Assembly (NCBI RefSeq): GCF_014596515.1
Contig: NZ_MSJQ01000292.1
Location: 1 to 32,084, forward strand
Reading direction: 5' to 3'
Source: Streptomyces sp. CBMA156
GTDB taxonomy: Bacteria; Actinomycetota; Actinomycetes; Streptomycetales; Streptomycetaceae
DNA: 32,084 nt
Part shown: one piece after another, positions 7,093 to 15,764 of the stretch
How positions within the stretch are numbered: position 1 is the first letter of the stretch
Layout: each line of letters opens with the position of its first letter
Made by a program: the position numbers and the translations under genes
Notes under the pieces: model-generated
What the model was told of the DNA's origin: nothing
The model's database searches: none
Seen by the model: the letters and a program-made list of their open reading frames with translations, nothing else

Positions 7093-9282
7093 GAACCGAA
7101 TCCCTCGCCGATATGGAATTCATCCGATGACGCGGATGCCCGTCCGTCCCGCGGGACGCCCCTCCGGTCGGCCCGCCTCGGTGCGACCTTCCTGGGTGTG
7201 AGCGTCGTGTCCGGCGTGCTGATGGCGGGCCTGGCCCTGCCGGCCGCCGGTGCCATCGGGCTGACCGCCAAGGGCACGGCGGAGGACTTCGACGACGTTC
7301 CCGACGACTTCAAGACCCCGCCGCTCACCCAGGCCACCCAGATCTTCGACGCCAAGGGCGGCCTGATCGCCAAGGTGTACGAGCGCGACCGCACGGTCAT
7401 CCCTGCCGACCAGATGTCGCCGTTCATGCGGTACGCCCAGGTCGACATCGAGGACGCCCGCTTCTACGAGCACGGCGCCGTCGACCTCAAGGGCATCCTG
7501 CGCGCGGTCAGCAAGAACGCCGAGAGCGGCACCACCTCCCAGGGCGCCTCGACGCTGACCCAGCAGTACGTGAAGAACGTCAACGTGGAGAAGGCCGGCG
7601 ACGACCAGGCGGCCGTCCTGGAGGCCCAGCGCAAGACCCTGGGCCGCAAGATCCAGGAGCTCAAGGTCGCCATCAAGCTGGAGGAGGAGCTGAGCAAGGA
7701 CCAGATCCTCACCAACTACCTCAACATCACGTACTACGGGAACGGCGCCTACGGCGTGGAGGCCGCCTCCCAGCGCTACTTCGGCAAGAGCAACAAGGAC
7801 CTCACCGTCGCCGAGGCCGCCACCCTCGCCGGGCTGGTGCAGAACCCGTCCCAGTACGACCCGAAGCTGCACCCGCAGGCCGCGCAGAACCGCCGCGACG
7901 TGGTGATCGGCAAGATGCTGGAGAGCAAGCACATCACCGCGGACCAGGCGAAGGAGGCGAAGGCCGCCCCGCTGGGCCTCAACTACCGTGAACCGCAGAA
8001 CGGTTGCATCACTGCCAAGGCCGGGATGGGCTTCTTCTGCGACTACGTCCGCCGGGTGGTCAAGCAGGACCCGGCGTTCGGCAAGAGCGCCGAGGAGCGC
8101 AAGAAGGTGTGGGACACCGGCGGCCTGAACATCCAGACCACGCTGGACCCGGACAAGCAGACCGCCGCGCAGACCGCGGCGAGCGGCAACGTGCGGGTCA
8201 CCGACAGCGTCTCCGCCGCCGTCAGCATGGTCGAGCCCGGCACCGGGAAGATCCTGGCGATGGCCCAGACCCGCCCCTACGGCCTGCTGAAGGAGAAGAA
8301 CCAGACCGTCGTCAACCTCAACGCCGACGCGGCGATGGGCGGCGGCAACGGCTTCCAGCCCGGCTCCACGTTCAAGCCGGTCGTCGCGGCCGCGGCCCTG
8401 GAGGCGGGCCTGCCCGCGACCCAGGAGTACCCGTCCGAGAACAAGATCGAGTACCCGACGATGAAGACCTGCGAGGGCACCTGGAAGAACACCGACCGGC
8501 CCAAGGCGGTGGTGCCCAACGAGTCCGCGAGCGAGAAGGGCCCCTACCAGCTGAAGGAGGCGATGGCCCTCTCGGTCAACACCTACTTCGTGCAGATGGA
8601 GCAGGAGATCGGCCTCTGCGCGGTCAAGCAGATGGCCAACAAGCTCGGCATCACCGCCCGGGCCAGCGGCAAGCCCCTGGAGGAGGTCCCCGCGATGGCC
8701 CTGGGCGTCGAGGAGATGAGCCCGCTGACCATGGCGAACGTCTACGCGACCTTCGCCGCCCAGGGCACCCACTGCGACCCGGTCGCGATCAACAGGATCA
8801 CCACCGTGGACGGCAGGGACGTCCCCGTCCCGGCCGGCCACTGCGAGAAGGCGTTCTCCGAGACGACGGCCCGGGCGCTGAACACCATCCTGAACGGCGT
8901 GACCGAGAAGAACGGCACCGGTGCTGCGCTCAGCCTGGAGGGCGACCGGCAGATCGCCGGAAAGACCGGCACCTCGGACCGCAAGCGGGCCGCCTGGTTC
9001 AACGGCTACACCCCGCAGCTCGCCACCGCCGTCTGGCTCGGCGGCCCCGACGGCGGCGTCGAGATGCGCAACCTCACCATCAACGGGAAGTACCGCACCG
9101 AGGTGTTCGGCGCCGACGGCCCCGGACCGATCTGGCGGGACGCCATGAACCAGGCCCTGCGCGGCACGCCCAAGCAGTCCCTGCCGATGGCCGACATCCC
9201 CGACCCGGCACCCAGGACCGACCCGAACAGCACCGCGACCGGCACCCCGCCGGCCACCACCCCGGCCGGCCCGCAGCACTGA
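7090..9282 (+). CDS. class A penicillin-binding protein (transglycosylase/transpeptidase)
   Basis: A 730-residue bifunctional peptidoglycan synthase. An N-terminal cytoplasmic stretch is followed by one membrane segment at ~30-58. The glycosyltransferase domain (GT51) shows IEDARFYEHGAVD with catalytic Glu121, then GASTLTQQYVKN and RKIQELKVAIKLEE. The transpeptidase domain shows GSTFKPV (nucleophile Ser426, Lys429), SVNT (Ser495, Asn497) and KTGT starting at Lys625. The end is a Pro/Thr-rich tail. It polymerises and cross-links lipid II outside the membrane. The ATG at 7090 is used; the ribosome site is weak (GAGGG). It looks complete and functional. A hairpin after the stop separates it from the kinase gene. 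Confidence 0.96.
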   Translation: MEPNPSPIWNSSDDADARPSRGTPLRSARLGATFLGVSVVSGVLMAGLALPAAGAIGLTAKGTAEDFDDVPDDFKTPPLTQATQIFDAKGGLIAKVYERDRTVIPADQMSPFMRYAQVDIEDARFYEHGAVDLKGILRAVSKNAESGTTSQGASTLTQQYVKNVNVEKAGDDQAAVLEAQRKTLGRKIQELKVAIKLEEELSKDQILTNYLNITYYGNGAYGVEAASQRYFGKSNKDLTVAEAATLAGLVQNPSQYDPKLHPQAAQNRRDVVIGKMLESKHITADQAKEAKAAPLGLNYREPQNGCITAKAGMGFFCDYVRRVVKQDPAFGKSAEERKKVWDTGGLNIQTTLDPDKQTAAQTAASGNVRVTDSVSAAVSMVEPGTGKILAMAQTRPYGLLKEKNQTVVNLNADAAMGGGNGFQPGSTFKPVVAAAALEAGLPATQEYPSENKIEYPTMKTCEGTWKNTDRPKAVVPNESASEKGPYQLKEAMALSVNTYFVQMEQEIGLCAVKQMANKLGITARASGKPLEEVPAMALGVEEMSPLTMANVYATFAAQGTHCDPVAINRITTVDGRDVPVPAGHCEKAFSETTARALNTILNGVTEKNGTGAALSLEGDRQIAGKTGTSDRKRAAWFNGYTPQLATAVWLGGPDGGVEMRNLTINGKYRTEVFGADGPGPIWRDAMNQALRGTPKQSLPMADIPDPAPRTDPNSTATGTPPATTPAGPQH

Positions 9283-9285
9283 CCG

Positions 9286-9303
9286 GGGCCGCTGCGGCGG
9301 CCC
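9286..9303 (+). terminator. short hairpin after the PBP gene
   Basis: GGGCCGC-TGCG-GCGGCCC directly behind the stop codon. A 7-bp GC stem, so a weak terminator candidate. Confidence 0.4.
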
Positions 9304-9357
9304 TCGCGAGCAGGACGCGGCGGTGTGGAGCGGCCTCCCCGCGGGGACGGTCCCGGC

Positions 9358-9894
9358 ATGACGGGAAACCAACGGACCGTACTGATCGTGGTGCGCGGCC
9401 CGAGCGGCGCCGGGAAGTCCAGCGTCGCCGCGCGGCTGCGCGCCGCCTACGGGCGGGGCGTCGCCGTCGTCGGCCAGGACCTGCTGCGCCGCACCGTGCT
9501 GCGCGAACGGGACGTGCCCGGCGGCGCCAACATCGGGCTGATCGACCTGGTCGCGCGGCACGCCCTCGACCACGGCTTCCACACCGTCGTCGAGGGCATC
9601 CTCGCCGCCGAGCGCTACGGCCCGATGCTGGCCCGGCTCGCCGCCGACCACCGCGGGCGCAGCCACCTCTACTACCTGGACGTCGACTTCGACGAGACGG
9701 TGCGCCGGCACGCCACCCGGCCCCAGGCCGCCGAGTTCTCCCCCGAGGTCATGGCCGACTGGTACCGGCCCCACGACCTCCTCCCCGACCGCGCCGAGCA
9801 CGTCATCGGCCAGGGCAGCACCCTGGACGAGACCGTCGAGCGGATCCTCGCCGACACCACGCTCACCCCGCCCGGCTGGACGCCCCGGCCCTGA
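9358..9894 (+). CDS. P-loop AAA-family small-molecule kinase
   Basis: A 178-residue P-loop NTPase of the kinase group. The Walker A motif GPSGAGKS is at residues 14-21, followed by GQDLLRRTVL, a DHGFHTVVEGIL strand carrying the likely acid, and YYLDVDFDETVRRHATRP, a lid-like region rich in Arg. Such proteins resemble zeta-toxin/gluconate-kinase-like or uncharacterised actinobacterial kinases that phosphorylate small molecules. I cannot tell the substrate. The ATG at 9358 is preferred because the Walker A motif follows closely; an in-frame GTG at 9325 is an alternative. No antitoxin-like partner is next to it, which argues against a toxin-antitoxin pair. Confidence 0.85.
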   Translation: MTGNQRTVLIVVRGPSGAGKSSVAARLRAAYGRGVAVVGQDLLRRTVLRERDVPGGANIGLIDLVARHALDHGFHTVVEGILAAERYGPMLARLAADHRGRSHLYYLDVDFDETVRRHATRPQAAEFSPEVMADWYRPHDLLPDRAEHVIGQGSTLDETVERILADTTLTPPGWTPRP

Positions 9895-10012
9895 ACGGCC
9901 CGCTCCGGCCGCCTCGCCGGCCGACGCGTACCGTCCGCGACGGGCGGAACTCCGCCGAGGTCACGGCCTCGTACATCAGCAGCGGGCCCGCCGCCTCGGC
10001 GGGGAACGCGAA

Positions 10013-10044
10013 CGGGCCGGCGCGCCCGTGGGTGCGCCGGCCCG
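10013..10044. terminator. bidirectional terminator hairpin
   Basis: CGGGCCGGCGC and its exact complement (11 bp) with a 10-nt loop, between the convergent kinase and beta-helix genes. Confidence 0.75.
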
Positions 10045-10066
10045 GTGCGGGTGGGTGGTGCGGCGG

Positions 10067-12898
10067 TCAGCCGGTGGTGAAGTAGCCGTAGAGGTCGGTG
10101 ATCAGGTCGAGGGCGCCGCCCGAGTTGTTGCGCAGCCTGATCGCCCCGTTGGTGCCGAGCGGGACCTGGGCGTGGTTGGCCACCGTCTGCCCGGCGCGGA
10201 AGTTGAGGTTGCTGGTCGTCGGCACCGGGCCGAGGTCCGGGTAGGCGATGACGTGCCCGTCAGCGCGCGGCGCGACCGCGGTGAGGTTGACCACGCCGGC
10301 CACGGCGTTCGCCGGGACCTGGCCGGTGCCGCCGATGCCGACGGTCGTCTCGGCGCCGGGGTCCAGGGCCTGGTACGGCGCGTTCCTGGTGTCCTGGAGC
10401 CGGACCGGGAGGACGGCGGTGAACCGGCCCTTGGCGTCGGCGCCGTAGTAGCCGATGACGTCGGCGATCACGTGGGTGGAGCCGTCGTTGTTGTAGACCT
10501 CCACCGTGCCGTCCGGGCCGAGCGGCACGATCACCTGGTTGGCCACCGTGCGTCCCGGCGCGAAGTTCAGGCTGGAGGTGGCCGGCCGGCCGCTCTGGCC
10601 GCCGGGCCTGGCGGCCAGGAAGCCGGCCGCGGTGGGCTCGGTCGCGGTCAGGTTGAGCGCGACGGCCTTGGCGCCGGACGGGACGCCCGCGCTGCCCGCG
10701 ACCTTCAGCGGCAGCGACGCGCCGGGGCCCAGCTTGGCGCCGGTCTGGCGGGTGTCGGCGATCCGGGTGGCGGGCGTCGGGGCGTAGCCGTCCGCGGACT
10801 GCGGCAGGTAGTAGCCGTAGAGGTCGATCACCACGTGGACGGTGCCGTCGTGGTTCTTCAGGCCCAGGTTGCGGGTGTCCCCCGACGAGGTGATCGGCAC
10901 GGTGACCAGGTTGGCGACGGTCTCGCCCGGGCCGATGTTGATGCTGGAGGTCTGGCCGGCGGCGGCGCCGCCGATGGTGGAGGTGTCCAGGTGGGTGGCC
11001 GTGGTGGCCCCGGTGGCGGTGATGTTGACGACGGCCGCGGTGGCGCCCGCCGGGATGCCGGCCTTGATCTCGCGGCGCTCACCCGGCCGGAACGGCTGGT
11101 TCCCGCTCGCGCCCGGGTCGTTCGCCGGGTCCCGGGTGTCGTAGACGCGCTTGGGGGCCACCGGGACGAAGCCCGCCGGGGCGAACCCCGGGGTGACCTT
11201 GGCGGTGGTCCGGTCGGTGCGCCCGGCGGAGTCGGTCACGGTGAGCGAGGCGGTGTAGGTGCCGGGTGCGGCGTAGAGGTGGCTCGCGGAGCTGTAGGTG
11301 TTCGTCTGGACCGGCGAGCCGTCACCGAAGTCGAACGCGTAGGACTTGATCGGCCAGGGGCTGCTGCTCTGGCCGGCCAGGAGGTCGAAGCGGAAGTCCC
11401 CGGCCGGGTTGGTGGGCCACAGCGCGGCCTTCACCGGGGCCGGGTCGCGCACGCTCACCCTGGCGCCGTAGGCGCCGTAGGCGTCCCCGAGGCTGGTGAG
11501 GCGCTGGCCGAAGCCGTCGGTGACGGTGACGGTGACCTGGTGCTCGCCCTTGGCGGTGTAGGTGTGCGGGACGGTGCTCTCGGTGCTGGTCACCGGGGCG
11601 CTGCCGTCGCCGAAGTCGAAGGTGTAGGTGGTCGGCTGGTCGGACGTCCAGTCGTTGCGGAAACCGGCCTGCGCCTTGACCGTCAGCGGGTAGGGGCCCT
11701 GGGAGACGTCCGTGAAGAGGGACACGTAGTCCATCCCGTACCGCTCGTACGCGCCGCGGTCCCGGACGCCTCCTCCCGGGGCGTTCGGCACCTTCGGGTC
11801 GTCGATGACCGGGCGGCCGGACTGGTCCGTGTCGGGCAGGCCGGGTGCCGACGGGTCACCGGAGTCGATCGCCGGGGAGCCCTCGCGCGGCAGGCTCGGC
11901 ACGGGGCCGCCGATGGTGTTGCCGGTTTCGGCGATGTCGTGGGCGCCCTGGCCGGTGGCCGCCCGGAAGGCGGGCAGCCGGTAGGCGGTGCCGGCCCAGC
12001 GGTAGCCGCCGTCACCCTCGTCGGCGACCAGGTTGTAGTCGGCCTTGGTGCCCGTCACCGAGCCCGCGCCGACGTCCAGTTGGGCGGTGCCGGGGTGGCC
12101 GGCGGCGGCGTTGCGGACCAGGACGTTGTTCTCCACCACGGCGCCGGTGGACGCCCCGGCCAGGACGATCCCCGAGTCCTCGCTCCTGGTGACGGTGTTC
12201 CCGGTGACCACCGTGCCCGGGGCGTCGGTCACGGCGATGCCGGTCCTGGAGTTCCCGATGTCGTTGGTGGTCACGACCGCGCGCAGGACCCCGGCGCCGA
12301 TGGTGACGCCGTTGCCGTGCAGGATCTGGTTGCGGCTCACGGTGACGTCGCTGCTCGCCCCGGAGACGGAGACGCCGCCGGTCTGGCCGCCGAACTCCCC
12401 ATGGACGAAGAGCCGGTCGAGGGTGACGGCCGAGGAGTCGGTGACCGTGACGGCCTCCTCCTTCGACTCCAGGTAGAGCTCGCGCAGTTCGACGTCGTGG
12501 ACCCCGGTCAGGGTGAACGCGTGGGTGAGCGGCTGGTCCGTGGGCCAGTGCGACCCCATCACGCTGACCCGCGGCGTGGTGTTCGTCCAGCCCGCGGTCC
12601 ACTCGCCCACGAACCTGATCGGGTGGCCCGGCGTCCCGGAGCGGCGGACGTCGACCTGCTCGGGGTAGCTGCCCGGCGCGATCCGGACCGTCTGCCCGGG
12701 CAGGACGACCGCGGCGGCGGCGGCGATGGTGCAGAACGGCGCGGCCTGGCTGCCCTGGCCGGAGTCGGAGCAGGAGGCGGACTTGCCGGCCACGTACAGG
12801 ACGGTGGCGGGGTCGGCGGCGAAGGCGGCGGGCGGCGGCATGCCGAGAACGGCCGCGAGGGCCGCCGCGGTGGCCGCGACGGCGGGACGAAGGCGCAC
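10067..12898 (-). CDS. large secreted parallel beta-helix protein with two PKD domains and three C-terminal actinobacterial repeats
   Basis: A 943-residue exported protein. A signal peptide (~1-28, cleavage after AFA) precedes a right-handed parallel beta-helix (~30-345) with pectate-lyase-like turns such as NQILHGNGVTIG and TVVTGNTVTRSEDSGIVL. Two PKD domains follow, with TYTFDFGDGS near 430 and YAFDFGDGS near 525. The last ~365 residues hold three modules of ~120 residues, each beginning with a DTR signature (RVYDTRDP, RIADTRQT, RLQDTRNA), running through VVNITATG/ALNLTATE/VVNLTAVA, and ending with DLYGYY, DVIGYY or DLYGYF. These features suggest a surface or matrix adhesin or polysaccharide-active protein. 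No catalytic residues could be assigned. The GTG at 12898 has AGAGGG upstream. Confidence 0.88.
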   Translation of the reverse strand: MRLRPAVAATAAALAAVLGMPPPAAFAADPATVLYVAGKSASCSDSGQGSQAAPFCTIAAAAAVVLPGQTVRIAPGSYPEQVDVRRSGTPGHPIRFVGEWTAGWTNTTPRVSVMGSHWPTDQPLTHAFTLTGVHDVELRELYLESKEEAVTVTDSSAVTLDRLFVHGEFGGQTGGVSVSGASSDVTVSRNQILHGNGVTIGAGVLRAVVTTNDIGNSRTGIAVTDAPGTVVTGNTVTRSEDSGIVLAGASTGAVVENNVLVRNAAAGHPGTAQLDVGAGSVTGTKADYNLVADEGDGGYRWAGTAYRLPAFRAATGQGAHDIAETGNTIGGPVPSLPREGSPAIDSGDPSAPGLPDTDQSGRPVIDDPKVPNAPGGGVRDRGAYERYGMDYVSLFTDVSQGPYPLTVKAQAGFRNDWTSDQPTTYTFDFGDGSAPVTSTESTVPHTYTAKGEHQVTVTVTDGFGQRLTSLGDAYGAYGARVSVRDPAPVKAALWPTNPAGDFRFDLLAGQSSSPWPIKSYAFDFGDGSPVQTNTYSSASHLYAAPGTYTASLTVTDSAGRTDRTTAKVTPGFAPAGFVPVAPKRVYDTRDPANDPGASGNQPFRPGERREIKAGIPAGATAAVVNITATGATTATHLDTSTIGGAAAGQTSSINIGPGETVANLVTVPITSSGDTRNLGLKNHDGTVHVVIDLYGYYLPQSADGYAPTPATRIADTRQTGAKLGPGASLPLKVAGSAGVPSGAKAVALNLTATEPTAAGFLAARPGGQSGRPATSSLNFAPGRTVANQVIVPLGPDGTVEVYNNDGSTHVIADVIGYYGADAKGRFTAVLPVRLQDTRNAPYQALDPGAETTVGIGGTGQVPANAVAGVVNLTAVAPRADGHVIAYPDLGPVPTTSNLNFRAGQTVANHAQVPLGTNGAIRLRNNSGGALDLITDLYGYFTTG

Positions 12899-13506
12899 GG
12901 GTGAGTCCCTCTTGGAGGAGTGAACGCGGCGCCGTGCGGCCCGGTTTCGACCGGATCCGTGCGGGCCACGTGACGGATCGGTGTGTGGACCGCCGATATT
13001 TGATCACTCGTTCGATCCGGTGTCGAGGGCCTTTCCGCCGGGACGCCCGCTCACCGCGCGGCCCGGCCGGCGACGCGCTCCGCGCGCCCGTCGGCGGCAG
13101 TCGGCCGGGACCGCGGGGACGGGGGCGCTCCGGGGTCCCGGCCGAGGGGAGGCACCGGCCGTCGTGGGGGCGCGGCCGGTCTGCCCGGCAGCTCCGCAGG
13201 GGGGTGGTGGGGCTGCCGTGACCCGGAATACTAGACCCGCCCGGAACTCGTGAACAGGCCTGTGACCTGCAATCTTTCGGCCGCGAACATGCCAGGAGGC
13301 CGGCTCCCGGCCGTCGTTCGGGGCGCCGCCGTCGTCAAGGGCGTCGCCGACGTACGGGGCGGGCGGGCGGAGCCCAGGACCCGCAGGCAACCCGAAGCGC
13401 CCCCCAGCGCGTCGAGCTGCCGTGAGAGGAAGAACGAGACAGCGGCCCGACCGGCCGCCACGGCAGACGAGGACGACACGGACACCATGGCGGGGACGAC
13501 GGCAGG
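12899..13506. promoter_or_regulatory. divergent intergenic region between the beta-helix and SigE-family sigma genes
   Basis: A 608-nt gap with no convincing gene. A less GC-rich patch at ~12990-13015 (GATATTTGATCACTC) may hold the minus-strand promoter. Near 13240-13265, GGAAC (13243-13247) precedes a perfect palindrome ACAGGCCTGT (13254-13263), a possible control site for the sigma operon. The rest shows nothing recognisable. Confidence 0.3.
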
Positions 13507-14031
13507 ATGACGAACGCGATACCGCCGGACTTCGAGGAGTTCGTCGCCGCCTGCGGGCCGAAGCTCCTGCGGGTGGCCTGGCTGCTGACCGGCGACCCGC
13601 ACCAGGCCGAGGACCTGTTGCAGACGGCGCTCGCCAAGGTCTGGTCCAAGTGGGCGCGCGTCGCCCCCAACCGGCCCGAGGCGTACGTGCGGAAGGTCAT
13701 GGTGAACTGCCACATCTCCTGGTGGCGGCGCCGCTGGACCGGGGAGCTGCCGCACGACGAGCTGCCGGAGCCGCAGCCGGACACGGACCCGTTCGACGGG
13801 GTGGTGCTCGGCCAGGTGGTCGCCGATGCCGTACGGTCGCTGCCGCCGCGTCAACGGGCCGTGGTGGTGCTGCGGTTCTTCGAGGACCTCAGCGTCGAGG
13901 AGACGGCCGAGGTGCTGCGCTGCAGCACGGGCACCGTCAAGAGCCAGACGCACCGGGCGCTCGCCGGCCTGCGCGGCCGGCTGCCTGCCCGCGAACTCCT
14001 GTTGGAGGGGGGACCTCGTGAGTGGAACTGA
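13507..14031 (+). CDS. SigE-family ECF RNA polymerase sigma factor
   Basis: A 174-residue two-domain ECF sigma factor. Region 2 is FEEFVAACGPKLLRVAWLLT then DPHQAEDLLQTALAKVWSKW. Region 4 is SLPPRQRAVVVLRFFEDLSV followed by EETAEVLRCSTGTVKSQTHR, an intact helix-turn-helix. This matches the streptomycete SigE-family group, which usually sits with a membrane partner gene. It directs RNA polymerase to a small regulon, possibly including its own operon. The ATG at 13507 begins the conserved domain. The downstream membrane-protein gene overlaps the end of this one by 14 nt, indicating translational coupling. Confidence 0.94.
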   Translation: MTNAIPPDFEEFVAACGPKLLRVAWLLTGDPHQAEDLLQTALAKVWSKWARVAPNRPEAYVRKVMVNCHISWWRRRWTGELPHDELPEPQPDTDPFDGVVLGQVVADAVRSLPPRQRAVVVLRFFEDLSVEETAEVLRCSTGTVKSQTHRALAGLRGRLPARELLLEGGPREWN

Positions 14032-14899
14032 CCTGTTCGGCCCGGACGGACCGGGCGCCGGCGGGCACGACGAGGAGGAGCTGCGGATCCTGCTCCACGA
14101 GGCCGTCCCGGCCCTGGCCTCGCCCGAGGACCGGATGGAGCACGTCCTCGCCCGGGTCGAGCGCTCCAGGCGCCGCCGGCGGGTGGCCGGGCTCGCGGCC
14201 GGGCTGACCGTCGGCCTCACCGCCGCCGTGCTGGCCGCCGCGCCTGCGCTCGCACCGGGAGCGGACCGGGGGGTGAGGCTGGCGCCCGCGGGCTCCCCGG
14301 CCGTCCCGGCCCCGACGGCCCCGACGGTTTCGACACCCCCGACGCCGCGGGGAATCGCCACCCCCACGGCCGGGACGAAGGCCTTCTTCTTCCCGCTGCT
14401 GCCGGAGATGGCCCTCGACCTGCCGGCGCACTGGTACGCCCAGGCCGCCCCGGTCACCGGCCCCCGGGAGCCGCTGGGCTACCTCGGCACCCAGCCGCTG
14501 GCACCGACGCCGTCGTGCACGCCCGGCGCCTCCTCCTGTCCGTTCTCCGGGCCGCTGCTTCCCGGCGGCGCGGTCCTCACCTTCCGGGTGGTGGACGACC
14601 CGGGGCTGGCCAGGAAGTTCGCCACCGACCCGCCGGCGTTCGACGAAACGGGCATCGGCAAGGAGTGCGCGGTGCTCGGCGGCAACCGCGAGATCACCGG
14701 GGCGCACACCGTCGACCAGGGCGCCTCCGACACCAGGGTGGTGATCCAGATGACGGCCTGTCTGCGGCAGCCGTCCGAACCGGTGGTGCAGCAGGTCCAG
14801 CAGGTGTTCGCCTCCATCCGGACCGCTCCGGTGAGCATCCGTTCGCCGTACGCCGGCGGCCCGGGGCCGGGCACCCCGACCCCGGCGGCGACGCCGTAG
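14018..14899 (+). CDS. membrane-anchored partner (probable anti-sigma factor or sensor) of the SigE-family sigma factor
   Basis: A 293-residue protein. The cytoplasmic N-terminus (~1-50) includes ELRILLHEAVPALASPEDRM, a helical stretch often found in sigma-factor partner proteins. An Arg-rich stop (RSRRRRR) and one membrane helix at ~56-78 follow. A Pro/Thr-rich linker runs ~85-125, and the outer domain of ~165 residues has four cysteines (CTPGASSC, KECAVLGG, TACLRQ). The GTG at 14018 has an ideal GGAGGGGGG ribosome site and overlaps the sigma gene. The anti-sigma role is inferred from context and topology; no zinc-binding HxxxCxxC motif is present. A hairpin terminator follows the stop. Confidence 0.82.
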   Translation: MSGTDLFGPDGPGAGGHDEEELRILLHEAVPALASPEDRMEHVLARVERSRRRRRVAGLAAGLTVGLTAAVLAAAPALAPGADRGVRLAPAGSPAVPAPTAPTVSTPPTPRGIATPTAGTKAFFFPLLPEMALDLPAHWYAQAAPVTGPREPLGYLGTQPLAPTPSCTPGASSCPFSGPLLPGGAVLTFRVVDDPGLARKFATDPPAFDETGIGKECAVLGGNREITGAHTVDQGASDTRVVIQMTACLRQPSEPVVQQVQQVFASIRTAPVSIRSPYAGGPGPGTPTPAATP

Positions 14900-14941
14900 C
14901 GGCACCGCCGGCAGGGCACCGCCGCCGGCCGCCGGGCGCTC

Positions 14942-14985
14942 GACGGCCGGCCTCCCGCGACTCGCTCGCGAGGGGGCCGGCCGTC
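14942..14985 (+). terminator. terminator hairpin after the sigma/membrane-protein operon
   Basis: GACGGCCGGCC pairs with GGCCGGCCGTC, and inner CGCGA with TCGCG, around a 5-nt loop, 43 nt after the stop. Confidence 0.75.
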
Positions 14986-15017
14986 CTCCCGCGGTCGGCT
15001 TCAGGTCTGACCAAATG

Positions 15018-15073
15018 ACTATCTGTCAATCCAACTACCTGTCCAGCAGACCAGCCTGACTATCTGTCCATCC
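15018..15073 (+). repeat. three direct repeats of ACTAYCTGTC upstream of the EF-hand operon
   Basis: ACTATCTGTCAATCC (from 15018), ACTACCTGTCCAGC (from 15034) and ACTATCTGTCCATCC (from 15059), spaced 16 and 25 nt. The outer two extend to TGACTATCTGTC-ATCC. They lie about 155-210 nt before the ATG at 15228 in the only non-GC-rich patch of the gap. They are candidate binding sites for an activator or repressor of the operon. The rest of the 14900-15227 gap holds the terminator and nothing else recognisable. Confidence 0.6.
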
Positions 15074-15227
15074 GACATACTCGTCATGCATCACCCGGCG
15101 CAATACCTCCGATCGTGTGCACCCGGGGCGTTCGCCCACCGGTGCCCGGGGCGGGCCCGGATAGTGGAGCCGTCGCCGAGGCACCGGCCCGGCGGCCCTT
15201 CATCCGGGAAGACCGAGGTGCATCGCC

Positions 15228-15764
15228 ATGCCCACCACCGCAGCCGCCGACCGTGTCGGCCTCGTGTTCTCACTGTTCGACGCCAACGGGAACGGTGTCC
15301 TCGATCCCGACGACTTCGACCTGATGGGCAACCGGGTCGTCGCTGCGCTCCCCCAGGCCGACCAGGACGCCAAGGACCGGCTGCTCAACGCCCTGCAGCA
15401 GTACTGGCAGACGCTGGTGACGGAGCTGGACACCGACGGCGACGGGCAGATCAGCCCCGAGGAGTTCACCGCGATCGTGCTCGACCCGCAGCGGTTCGAC
15501 GCCACCATCGACGAGTTCGCCCAGGCACTGTCCTCACTGGGCGACCCGGACGGCGACGGCCTGGTCACCCGCCCCGACTTCCTCGCCCTGATGACCGCGA
15601 TCGGGTTCGCCGACCGGAACATCACGGAGCTGTTCGAGGCGTTCGGCCCGGTGGACGGCGACCGTGTCCCGGTGGCGGTCTGGGCGGACGGCATCCGCGA
15701 CTACTACCGCCCCGAGAAGACCGGCATCGCCGGCGACCGCCTGGTCCCCGGAGCGGCCCGGTGA
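15228..15764 (+). CDS. EF-hand calcium-binding protein
   Basis: A 178-residue cytoplasmic protein of the calerythrin-like four-EF-hand type. Canonical loops are DANGNGVLDPDD (18-29), DTDGDGQISPEE (68-79) and DPDGDGLVTRPD (106-117). A fourth loop around GPVDGDRVPVAV (140-151) is degenerate. Position 12 is Asp rather than Glu in loops 1 and 3, which usually lowers affinity. It is a calcium buffer or sensor. The start ATG has GAGGTG upstream. It is the first gene of a four-gene operon; its stop overlaps the next start by 4 nt (GTGA), suggesting that its calcium-dependent state is linked to the enzymes downstream. That link is inference. Confidence 0.93.
   Translation: MPTTAAADRVGLVFSLFDANGNGVLDPDDFDLMGNRVVAALPQADQDAKDRLLNALQQYWQTLVTELDTDGDGQISPEEFTAIVLDPQRFDATIDEFAQALSSLGDPDGDGLVTRPDFLALMTAIGFADRNITELFEAFGPVDGDRVPVAVWADGIRDYYRPEKTGIAGDRLVPGAAR

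Noticed and set aside
7120..9801. Very long antisense open frame across the PBP and kinase genes (~890 codons), and similar long antisense frames over the beta-helix gene (10028-12904), the metalloprotease (23553-25607) and the membrane protein (25664-27979)
   Set aside because: The translations are low-complexity (Gly/Val/Arg/Asp/His-rich) mirror frames produced by GC-biased third codon positions; the opposite strand carries clear protein families.
9358..9894. Kinase considered as a zeta-type toxin
   Set aside because: No small antitoxin gene overlaps or precedes it and the neighbouring genes are unrelated.
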